This document shows, piece by piece, positions 10,981-19,306 of a stretch of DNA of 64,000 bases. A program made the position numbers and the translations under genes. How positions within the stretch are numbered: the first letter of the stretch is position 1; every line of letters begins with the position of its first letter. Under the pieces are notes generated by a model that did no database searches, was not told the origin of the DNA, and worked only from the letters and a program-made list of their open reading frames with translations. The DNA is from Panicum virgatum (taxonomy: Eukaryota; Streptophyta; Magnoliopsida; Poales; Poaceae), in NCBI RefSeq assembly GCF_016808335.1, contig NC_053146.1:24298637-24362636 (forward strand). The letters are read 5' to 3'.

Positions 10981-13152
10981 CTATGAGGGCAGGATCATTT
11001 GCAGAGCATGAGCTGGTGTGTGTATTTGCTTTTCATGGAACTGGCATGCTTTGCAGGACCTTACCAGCTCAGCTGCATCCTGGAGTGCTGTCGGCCAGTA
11101 GAAGCCATGCCGAAAGACCTTACCAACAAGCGTGCCAGATGAGGAATGACTTCCACACTCGCCTCCATGGATCTCCGCGAGCAAGTCGCGGCTCTCTTCC
11201 TGGGAAATGCACCGCGGGAGGACACCATTGGCTCCACGGTAGTAGAGATCCCCTTCTACCACCGCGTAGCGTTTAGCCAATCGTACTATGCGCTCAGTTG
11301 ACACATCTTCATCAGGAAGGATATTGTCTTTCAGGTAGTTCCGGATCTCGGAGATCCATGCATCGGGACCTCCCTGAGCAGGTGGGAGTGGCGCTATGGG
11401 GTCTCTAGGGTCCTCAACAGCGCACACAACCCTGGGCGGGCACCACGGATGGAATGCCACCAGGGCCGCTAGCTTCGAGGTGCTAGCTTGATCCCCTTCA
11501 CCCAGTTCGGCAGGCTGGGCGGTAGGTCTCAGCAACCGTCTTTCGAAGACGCCCTCGGGCACGGGTGCCCAGGTAGATGCTCTCGCGGAGAGATCATCTG
11601 CTTCTGAGTTGAATTCGAGGGGAACATGTTGCAGTTCGAAGGCGTCGAAGTCCTTCTCGAGCTTCCTCACGTGAATGAGGTATGCCGCGAGATGGGGATT
11701 GTTGCAGCTGCAATTCCCCCGGACCTGCTTGATGATCATTTGAGAATCTCCCTTCACCAGGAGCTGCCGGACCCCCAGAGGCAGGGCTTCTATCAGGACA
11801 AAGATCAAAGCTTCGTACTCTGCTATGTTGTTGGTGGCATTGAAGTCAAGGTGCACCATGTACTTCAGCTGATCTCCGTTTGGGTCGATGAGGACCACAC
11901 CAGCTCCAGCCCACTGCTTGCGGACGGACCCGTCGAAGAAGATTGTCCAGTGGGGCTCGGTGAAGACTGGTGTCCTGACTTTCGGCTCCGGGGGTCCGGC
12001 GTTGAGGTTCGGACCCCTAGAATTGCTTGGGGAAGGAGTCCATTCTGCTATGAAATCAGGCATGATTTGGCTTTTGACTGTATGGCGGGGTAGGAAGTCC
12101 AGCTGGAACTCAGCCAACTCTGCTGCCCACTTGGCGATGTTGCCCGTGGCGTTGGAGTTGTGCAGGATCGCTCTCAGCGGATAAGAGGTCACTACGACAA
12201 CTCTGTGTGCCTGAAAATAGTGGCGCAGTTTCCTGGACGCAATAAGTATGGCATAGATAAGTTTATGCGTCTCAAGATACCTGGCCTTTGCCTCGTGGAG
12301 GACTTCGCTGACATAGTAGACTGGCTTTTGGATGGTCCGGACCCTGGCCACCGGGTCCGGCTCGCCCTTGTCCACCACGTCAGGTCCTTGGGCCCCCAGC
12401 GGTTTTGGGTTCCCACTGGGTCTAGGCTCCTCCGGACCCCCTTGTCCGGGGTCCGGACCTTCAGACAGAGGAGTGGTTGCCGGACCCCCATGTCCGTGGT
12501 CCGGCTCACCATCCTTGGCCGGGGAGACCCTGGTGTCCCCCTGGCGAGCTTGCTCCATCCTCTCGGCCACCAGCACCATGCTGACCGCCTCTGCAGACGC
12601 AGCAAGATACAAAAACAATGTCTCACCTGGCTCTGGAGCCACCAATACTGGCAGTGAGGTGAGGTGCTGCTTCAGTTCCTGGAAGGCTTGTTCAGCCTCT
12701 TCAGTCCAAGTGAATGGACCGGACCTCCTCAATAGCTTGAAGAAGGGGAGGGCCCTCTCAGCCAGCCTCGAAATGAAGCGGCTTATGTGCGAGTCGGACG
12801 GTTGAACCTTATGTGCCCTGGCAGGCACCTTGGCTCGCCAGGTGGATGGGTCCTCCTCGGAACGTGTAGCCTCTGCCGCTAGAGCATGCAGTTTCTCAAC
12901 TGCAGCGACGGCAGCGGTGCGGTCTCCCCGCACGGTGAGGGCACCGGCAGGGGAATGCATCTTCAGGGCCAAATACCCGTAATGGGCAATGGCCATGAAG
13001 CGGTAGAGAGCCAGCCTGCCAATGATGGCATTGAACGGGATGTTCACCTCCGCCACATCGAACTGGACGCTCTCTGTGCGGAAGTTCTCCTCCGTCCCGA
13101 ACGTGACCGGCAGAGTGATGCTCCCCAGAGGGAACATCGGATGTGGGCCCAC
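10981..13152 (-). CDS. Tat-A pol: protease C-terminus, RNase H, aRNH, integrase zinc domain; RT core deleted in frame
   Basis: 723 residues. Residues 1-95 match the C-terminal part of a Tat aspartic protease (FNAIIGRLALYRFMAIAHY). Residue 120 then joins directly to SRFISRLAERALPFFKLL, which normally follows the RT fingers and palm, so the entire RT core with its YVDD-type motif is missing but the frame is kept. RNase H follows, interrupted at about residues 203-268 by a Pro/Gly/Asp-rich insert. The archaeal-type RNase H (D407 of FFDGS, E445, D469 of KGDSQ) and the integrase HHCC zinc domain (near residues 664-708, CKACQ) come next. It would give RNase H but no polymerase; the RT must come from another element. 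Confidence 0.88.
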   Translation of the reverse strand: MGPHPMFPLGSITLPVTFGTEENFRTESVQFDVAEVNIPFNAIIGRLALYRFMAIAHYGYLALKMHSPAGALTVRGDRTAAVAAVEKLHALAAEATRSEEDPSTWRAKVPARAHKVQPSDSHISRFISRLAERALPFFKLLRRSGPFTWTEEAEQAFQELKQHLTSLPVLVAPEPGETLFLYLAASAEAVSMVLVAERMEQARQGDTRVSPAKDGEPDHGHGGPATTPLSEGPDPGQGGPEEPRPSGNPKPLGAQGPDVVDKGEPDPVARVRTIQKPVYYVSEVLHEAKARYLETHKLIYAILIASRKLRHYFQAHRVVVVTSYPLRAILHNSNATGNIAKWAAELAEFQLDFLPRHTVKSQIMPDFIAEWTPSPSNSRGPNLNAGPPEPKVRTPVFTEPHWTIFFDGSVRKQWAGAGVVLIDPNGDQLKYMVHLDFNATNNIAEYEALIFVLIEALPLGVRQLLVKGDSQMIIKQVRGNCSCNNPHLAAYLIHVRKLEKDFDAFELQHVPLEFNSEADDLSARASTWAPVPEGVFERRLLRPTAQPAELGEGDQASTSKLAALVAFHPWCPPRVVCAVEDPRDPIAPLPPAQGGPDAWISEIRNYLKDNILPDEDVSTERIVRLAKRYAVVEGDLYYRGANGVLPRCISQEESRDLLAEIHGGECGSHSSSGTLVGKVFRHGFYWPTALQDAAELVRSCKACQFHEKQIHTPAHALQMILPS

Positions 13153-13322
13153 TCCGGAGAATGGCGAGAGGGAGTCAGCTTGGACTCCAGGATCTGCAGC
13201 TGCTTGAACGCTGCATAGCTGATGACGTTGATGCCAGCCCCACCGTCAATCAGTACGTGATAGAGCCTGATGTTGGCTATGACAGGGGCGGTGACTAGAG
13301 GTAGTACACTAGCCCCGGCCAT
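13044..13322 (-). pseudogene. Tat-A aspartic protease N-terminal part
   Basis: Contains LIDGGAGINVISYAAF, the Tat version of the aspartic protease active site (D-G/T-G-A). The reading continues into the 723-residue pol ORF only through a frameshift near 13150. It would cleave the gag-pol polyprotein in the particle. Confidence 0.75.
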
Positions 13323-13335
13323 GTTCTCTAGGCAG

Positions 13336-14007
13336 TCAGATGGCCCGAAGGACCTCTCGGCGAAGGGTCTTCACATCCTGCCGGGAGACAAGCTCCCAAC
13401 TTCTGCCGTACATTACGTACCGCTTCTTGCGGCGCTCCTCGTTGTCATAGTCGGAGTTGTCGTGGCTGTAAATGCCCGACAGCTCCCTAGCGGGGGATTG
13501 GTACCTCAGCTCCTTCTCCCCGACAGCGGCCTCACTGTCGGAGGCTTTCTCCTTGCCAGACTGCTGGCGAGGAGGGGGTGAGCTGTCCTTGGATGCCTGC
13601 TCATGCCACACTGACCCACTTCGCGAGTTTCTGGATCTCGCGGCAGTCAGCGGCGCTGTGGCGAGTGGTGGGATGAACTGGGCATGAACCTCCGTTGCTA
13701 CCTTGTGGGCGCGGACACTTGCCATGCACATTCTGTCCCCCAGCCGCTGCCGCAGTAGCTGGTGCCGTTGCTGCAGCGACTGGACCGCCGGCTTGTGGCT
13801 CCCCGCGACCCTGATTCTTGTTCTTCTTTTTCTTGCCACCGCCCTAGACGGTAGCTCTGGAGCCACCAGCCCTGGCGTCTCTGTCTTGGGGGGCTGAGTG
13901 CCATGCGCGGCCCTCAGCGGCCCTGGCACACTTGTCAGCCAGGGAGAAAAGCGTGGTAACGCTTTCCACCTCGTGCGTCGCCAGTTTCTCGAGCATCTTC
14001 TCATCAC
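13336..14007 (-). pseudogene. Tat-A gag C-terminal region
   Basis: Charged, Arg/Lys/Glu/Ser-rich ORF that includes the typical stretch NSDYDNEERRKKRYVMYG just before the protease. A nucleocapsid zinc knuckle is not intact here. It is out of frame with the capsid part by one base, so this gag is broken at about 13,850-14,000. Confidence 0.7.
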
Positions 14008-14698
14008 GTACCCCCTGACGGAAAGCAGTAATGATAGATGCGTAAGAGATACAAGGAATGGTACCCCGTACCTTAGTGAAGCGCGAGATGAATGCCCGGA
14101 GCGTCTCTCCGGGTTTCTGCGTCACGGCATGGAGGTGGGCCTCCACACCATGTTGCTGGTACGCACTGGTGAAGTTCGCCGTGAACCTCGCACAGCGCTC
14201 CTCCTAGGACGGAATCGTCCCAGGGGTGAGGTTCATGGGCCAAGTCCGGGCTGGCCCAGTCAAGGCTACATGAAAGTAGCTCGCCATGACAGCGTCGTTG
14301 CCACCAGCTGCTATAATGGCGGTAACATACACCTGCAGGAATTGCGACGGGTTAGTGGTACCGTCGTACTTCTCCGGCAGGTGCGGGCGGAACTTGGATG
14401 GCCATGCCACCACGCAGAGGTGATCCGCCAGTGCAGTGCAGCCCACCCCAGCCACCGGGGTGCCCGCCTGTATCCGGGCGTTTCCCGGAGGCATGGGTGC
14501 CATCGGTGTGGAGGTTGCGGCCCACGATGTTGAGGCGGCGTTCTCGCGCCCTTTCCACGGAGAAGCGGGCGTCCTGCGGTTGAGTTCCGCCTGCAGGTCT
14601 TCTGTTCGCGCACCCCTCACCGTGGGGAGCGCACTTAAGCCACCGCACCACCCTGGCACTGGTGGTAGGGTACCACTGCATTGCCAGGCGGAGGTCAT
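13844..14698 (-). pseudogene. Tat-A gag capsid (Retrotrans_gag) domain with a nonsense codon
   Basis: Two open pieces in one frame (14698-14204 and 14146-13844). The first has FRPHLPEKYDGTTNPSQFLQ and VALTGPARTW. The second has KPGETLRAFISRFTKVRGTI and FRQGVRDEKMLEKL, the classic gag capsid signature. The two are separated by a TAG at 14204-14206, where relatives have Trp (SWEEL), so a single G-to-A change broke the frame. Gag packages the genomic RNA into virus-like particles in the cytoplasm. Confidence 0.82.
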
Positions 14699-15045
14699 TG
14701 TCCAGTCCTTGTAGAACTGGGGGAGACCTGAGCCAGATGGAGGAGACGGTCAACGTCGTCGCGCCACTGCCTCAGGGCGTCTGGCGAGGCTACAGCAGTC
14801 GGAGGGTTGCGAAGCAACTCCCTAGCTGCTGCCAGCGCTCCGCCGCTCGCAACTTGTGAGGGGGCCCTTGATGGGCGCCCTGACTCTCGCCGACGTGCAG
14901 CCCGCGCCGCTGCCGACGGTGGCTGCTCCACGGGCACGGTTGCCCCTGGAGCAGGAAGGCATGAGGCGCGTGGCGCGGATGATGCCACACCCTCCGTCAT
15001 CTCCACGTCATCATCGTGGTGGGAGTGCTCAACCACCCGAACCAT
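14695..15045 (-). CDS. Tat-A gag N-terminal segment
   Basis: 116 residues starting at the first ATG after the primer-binding site, about 40 bases inside the LTR-proximal leader. It is Ala/Arg/Ser-rich with an acidic start (HHDDDVEM). It lies in a different frame from the capsid part, so a frameshift near 14,700 separates them. Such low-complexity gag leaders are common in Tat elements. Confidence 0.6.
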   Translation of the reverse strand: MVRVVEHSHHDDDVEMTEGVASSAPRASCLPAPGATVPVEQPPSAAARAARRRESGRPSRAPSQVASGGALAAARELLRNPPTAVASPDALRQWRDDVDRLLHLAQVSPSSTRTGQ

Positions 15046-15083
15046 GGAGATGGGAAAAGATGAACTAAAACTAGCTAAAGTGA

Positions 15084-15100
15084 CCCTACCTGGCGCGCCA
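15084..15100 (-). promoter_or_regulatory. Tat-A primer-binding-site-like sequence
   Basis: On the minus strand TGGCGCGCCAGGTAGGG lies three bases inside the 5' LTR. The same sequence sits at the same place in Tat-D (63186-63200). A conserved TGG-starting sequence directly inside the 5' LTR is where the tRNA primer anneals. The tRNA is not verified here; an Arg tRNA is a possibility. Confidence 0.75.
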
Positions 15101-15103
15101 AAA

Positions 15104-16176
15104 TGTCGTGGTGTGCAAACCCATAGCCGGGTGGCGTAGTGCGCCCGTCTAAACCCAGAGGGTGAGTACTCGGGGGTAGCTAGGATTAGCCCAATCTAGA
15201 TGCAAGAACACGATGAACACAACAGGTTTAGAGTGGTTCGGGCCGCCGGAGCGTAATACCCTACGTCCACTGTGTGTTGTATTGCAAGTGCTCTCAAGTG
15301 GTTGGGAACGGGATTCTTCGGAGTGAATTCGAGCGTGTGTTGTGAGAGTCTCTAGAGAGTCTGGATTGTGCAGCGAGCGCCTCCCTTTTATATCTCAAGG
15401 GAGGCGCGTACATGGCCGTTGAGTCCCCGACAGGTGGACCCAACGATGTTGTATTTAATACGAATGGCCTAGCGCTTTTATGGAGCTACGCCTGGGAAAG
15501 ATCTTATTCCGGGATTTCCTTGCCTTGCCCGTGGGAATCTTCCGTCTGGCATAGCCAGGCCCTGTCTTGTCGAAACGGCGCCAGAGCGTAGCTTGCGGCG
15601 CAGCTTGCCGTAGCCTGCCTCGTAGCTGAACGGGCCGTGTAGCTTGCGGCGTAGGCGGTATGATGAAAGGGTGTCGTGCCGTCGTATCCATTTAATGCGA
15701 TAGACGGGCTCTGCGCGGATGCGGCGCATGCGGCTGCACTGTGTACCTCGGTAATATGCCGTCTATAGTGAGGCTTGACAAAAGCTGCCCTGCGCGCCTC
15801 CCAGCGGAATGCGGTGGGTGGGCGAGTGTCCCAGCGGAAGACTCGCGCCCGCGCCTGCGCCTGCCCCTGCGGGACACGTGGCGCCCCCGGACCCGCCACG
15901 GCGGTATATTGGTTCTACGCGCGTGGGAGGTCTGGACGGACGCAGGGAGGTCCCGGACCCATATGGGGGTCCGAGCCCTCGGCTGTTGGCGCAGAGCTTC
16001 CCTTCCTCAGGGACACGTGGCGTTACCGGACCCATTCCCTGAGCGAGGAACGGGTCCGGGGCCGTTGGCCTGGTGAGGTAAGAGCCGTACCTCTGGGGCC
16101 CGGCTGTTCCGCCCCTTAGGGCGTAGTTCTGCCTTGTTGCAGTAGGAGTGAGTATCCCTGCTACAGGGTACTGACA
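15104..16176 (-). repeat. Tat-A 5' LTR (right)
   Basis: 1,073 bases, direct repeat of 3895-4994. The TATA-like box is on the minus strand (plus-strand cccttttatatc, near 15384-15396). Flanked at its outer side by TTATG, matching the other side of the element. Confidence 0.93.
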
Positions 16177-16236
16177 TTATGTATGTGTCCAAACATTCGA
16201 TGTGATATTTTTGATGTAAAATTTGGGTATCTAAAC
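16177..16236. mobile_element. MITE-E, right part
   Basis: Continuation of the MITE split at 3894. It holds the target duplication TTATG, then gtgtccaaacattcgatgtga and the right terminus ggtatctaaacaattc. Confidence 0.7.
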
Positions 16237-16349
16237 AATTCAAGTTTTGCTTTTAGGATTTAAAATTATAATAGTACTATTAGCCAATGCAGTACCAACA
16301 GCCTAGTAGGATCTATTATATTTGATTATATAGCTGCATGAAACGATTA

Positions 16350-16582
16350 GGGGGTGTTTAGTTGGTGAAAAAGTTTGGGTTTGGTTACTATAACATATTT
16401 CGTTGTTATTTGATAATTAATGTCTAATTATGGATTAATTAACATCATTAGATTCATTTTGCAGGAATCAGTTAGACTATGTAATTAGTTATTTTTTTAA
16501 CTACATTTAATATTTTATGCATGTGTCCAAAAATTCGATGTGACAAGTACTGCACAAACTATTTTGGGAACTAAACGCAGCC
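16350..16582. mobile_element. Tourist-like MITE with TTA duplication (MITE-F)
   Basis: 233 bases flanked by TTA on both sides (16347-16349 and 16583-16585). Ends are gggggtgtttagttgg and gggaactaaacgcagcc; 11 of the outer 14 bases pair as an inverted repeat. TTA target duplication and these ends are marks of PIF/Harbinger Tourist MITEs. Non-coding. Confidence 0.85.
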
Positions 16583-16689
16583 TTAATCAGGTGACTAAAC
16601 GTACCTATGCAGCTATGCTAGCTATTCCGAAAAGGCAATTACTACATCAACACGTAGTGCACTGTGTAACAATGGAGTGTGGAAGATTA

Positions 16690-16913
16690 GGCTCTGTTTA
16701 GTTTTCAAAAAAATTTCTATAGTATTTATGACATCAAGTCTTCGAATACATACATGAAACATTAAATATAGTTGAAAAAATAACTAATTACACAGTTTAA
16801 CTGTAATTGATGAGACGAATTCTTTAAAATAAATTAGTGTATGATCGGATATTAATTGCCAAATAACAACAAAAAATCTACAGTGCCAAAATTCAATTTT
16901 TTTGTGAAATAAA
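16690..16913. mobile_element. Tourist-like MITE (MITE-G)
   Basis: Starts right after TTA with ggctctgtttagttttc, and contains atacatacatgaaacattaaatatag and atgagacgaattctttaa. The right end (tgtgaaataaacatta) is diverged. Non-coding. Confidence 0.65.
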
Positions 16914-17369
16914 CATTATTGGATCCATGAGTTGTGCAGCCGAAGCATGTGTGTACCACTAATTGGGTGGTACGGATAATTGTACCGGGGATCACGGCGG
17001 CCCAGGGAGCCTTTTTACTTTCTTTTGGGCCGGGGTGGAGGGATGAAGATCTAGCCTGATCTCCGGCAGGTGGAAAAGCCAAAGATTAACAGTGTTGATT
17101 AAAGCTGCTGCATTTCACCGGTCAGATGGTACCTACATAGTATAGATGTTAGATGAGCACGTGGTGCTAAATTTAAATGATAGCAATGATGGACATTGTT
17201 ACTCTGGGTCCTCGTAAACCAACTCCAGTACATGCACGCATACGCGTATCATTTTCAGTCTGCATAAAATATGGCTACCCAATTAATATAATGTAAAATG
17301 GAGGACTTTTTATAAGATCATTACCAGTGGGGTTTCATAGAAGTTTTATGCACGTTAATTAGGATGATA
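16914..17369. other. intergenic DNA without a recognised feature
   Basis: Mixed AT-rich sequence. Only short ORFs without family resemblance. No repeat ends are seen. Confidence 0.35.
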
Positions 17370-17693
17370 ATCTCTCCGTTCTAAAATATAGGGCATTCTA
17401 GAATTTAAAATTTATCCACAAATATAAGATATTTTAGGTTGAAAGTAAACCCAACCATTTTAATTGTGCATCATTTTTGAGTTTTTTCCAACAAAAAGAC
17501 ATGCATGCAACAATGTAGGGGAATATGCATGTGGGGAAGTGTATGGGAAAAGACATGCTACTTTAATTAGCGCATATTTAGTGACCCAAATAGAGTCCCA
17601 ATGCTTAATAATTAGGAGCCGAAGAATCTTTTCTATACAATCATAATCTGTCATAAAAACTCCAAAAAGCCCTACATTTCAGGATGGAGGGAG
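17370..17693. mobile_element. Stowaway-like MITE
   Basis: The left end atctctccgttctaaaatatagggc and the right end gccctacatttcaggatggagggag pair as an inverted repeat (CTCYCTCCRT.. type). TA is present on both sides (17368-17369 and 17694-17695). This is the form of Tc1/mariner-derived Stowaway MITEs. Non-coding; the few ORFs inside are chance. Confidence 0.75.
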
Positions 17694-17976
17694 TATGTAG
17701 GATTATATGATGACATGTTGTAGAATTTATGAAGAAATAGAAGAAACCAATTTCATCTATGAAAGTTTCTTTATATGAATACCAACATTCTATTAGCCTT
17801 GAAATTAAATGCAACGTAGATCCTAGGAGACAACAGAATAAGATGAAATTATGCATTGGAGAGATAGTTTCAAACATTATTTCATAGTCTTCTTGTTTAC
17901 TCCACTGGGATTAGCTTAAGGATTTTTTTTATCAATCGACAGCCCGAATGATGAAGGCATGCAAGAATTTCATTTA

Positions 17977-18207
17977 GGGCGTCTTTAGTTAGTGAAATTT
18001 TTTGGGTTCGGCTATTGTAGCACTTTCGTTTTTATTTGGTAATTAGTGTCCAATCATGGACTAATTAGTCTCAAAAAATTCATCTCACCATTTCCAATTA
18101 AATTTTGCAACTAGTTATTTTCTTAAACTATATTTAATGCTCCATGCTGTGTCCAAAAATTCAATGTGACGTGAAATTTTGAAAATTTTTAGAAACTAAA
18201 CAGGGCC
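17977..18207. mobile_element. Tourist-like MITE with TTA duplication (MITE-H)
   Basis: 231 bases flanked by TTA (17974-17976 and 18208-18210). Ends are gggcgtctttagttagtg and agaaactaaacagggcc. The interior is close to MITE-F (ggttcggctattgtagcac, tgtccaatcatggactaatta), so both belong to one subfamily. Confidence 0.85.
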
Positions 18208-18332
18208 TTAGTTGCCAAACCTGAGTGTTTTGAAAAATGAAGTGGGTGGAAATTCCATCACTCCACCAACCCACATCACCGCCGGTAGAAAAACGCCATC
18301 ACTCTCGGTTTTGCGCATAGTTGGATTTAATT

Positions 18333-18742
18333 GGACAATCATAGTTGGGAACATATCTGGTGCAAACCACAACTTCATGAAAACCCATGCAAACCACGGC
18401 AAAAAAAATTGTATAAATTCATTAAAAAAATCACACATGTAGATAATATGATGATATACAATCTTGTAAAATATCTTGTCCAAACTTGACCTCGTTTGTG
18501 AGATAAAAAAATAACAAATTTCAAGCCAGAAAACTGTCTAGGTGATTTGTTAGAAATTTGTTATTTTTATATCTCACAAACAAAGTCGAGTTTGGACAAG
18601 ATATTTTACAAGGTTGTGTATCATCATATCATCTATATGTGTGATTTTTTTGGTGAATTTAGACGACTTTTTTGCCGTGGTTTATACGGGTTTTCACAAA
18701 GACTGTGGTTTGCACTAGATACGTTCCCATCATAGTTATACC
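18333..18742. repeat. long inverted repeat (hairpin) with arms of about 190 bases
   Basis: The left arm (18333-18522) and right arm (18553-18742) are reverse complements with scattered mismatches: for example atgcaaaccacggcaaaaaa on the left pairs with tttttgccgtggtttatacg on the right, and gtttgtgagataaaaaaataacaaattt pairs with aaatttgttatttttatatctcacaaac. The loop is about 30 bases (18523-18552). A transcript would form a long double-stranded stem. It may be a MITE with very long terminal repeats or a foldback element; no target duplication was found. Confidence 0.8.
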
Positions 18743-19306
18743 CAATACTGTCAGGTCGGGTTGCCCTTTCAAAAAAACAAAGAAAAACACCACGCCGCGG
18801 CTGCCCACCCCCAGACACCGCCACGATGGACTCGATCCTACGCGTGGCCGCCCCATAGAAGGAGAGGGAGCAAGGGAGCAGGCCAGCCGCCACAAGATCC
18901 GGAGTGGCCTCACCCGACGGGGCCACGCACGCCGTCGCGGCCACCACGCGCCGGCACCGCGTTGCCGGAGAGGGGGAAGGAAGGCCTGCCACTACGAAGC
19001 ATCATCGTCGCGACCATGGGCCACGCACGCTACTGCGGCCACCATGCGCACGGCACTAGCACTGCTGGAGAGGGGCAGGCGAGGGCCGTCGTGGCCCCGC
19101 GTGGCACCGTGCTACTGGAGAGGGGGAGGGAGGGGAGAGAAGGAGGCAAGTGGTAGGGGGGTGGGGTGCATAGATGGGGGAGGGTTAGAGGGGAGGGGAT
19201 AGGGGAAGGTGAGGGAAGTGGGAGGGGGTGGGGTGCGTAGAGGTGGCGGTAGTGGGAGGTGAGCCGGGGGGGGGGGGGGCGCTGGCGGGGCAGGGTAGGA
19301 TTAAGA
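18743..19306. other. GC-rich low-complexity DNA with G runs
   Basis: C-rich then G-rich sequence ending in a run of 13 G (near 19266-19278). It reads open in more than one frame, which is a composition effect. It may be internal DNA of a non-autonomous transposon, possibly the same unit as the G-rich DNA at 21948-22095. Confidence 0.4.

Larger units (their letters stand above)
3895..16176 (-). mobile_element. Tat-A: complete Ty3/Gypsy (Tat lineage) LTR retrotransposon
   Basis: The 12.3-kb element lies on the minus strand. LTRs begin TGTCGTGG and end GACA, and the flanking 5-bp duplication is TTATG (3890-3894 and 16177-16181). From its 5' end (right) come the LTR, a primer-binding-site-like sequence, gag, protease, RNase H, archaeal-type RNase H and integrase, then an antisense aORF region and the 3' LTR. 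The second RNase H and the antisense ORF are marks of the Tat lineage (established knowledge). The RT core is missing, so this copy cannot move alone. The LTRs are clearly similar, with small indels, so the insertion is not very old. Confidence 0.93.

Noticed and set aside
18672..19202. Plus-strand 176-codon ORF
   Set aside because: Lies in GC-rich low-complexity DNA and runs across the hairpin arm; other frames are equally open and no domain is visible.
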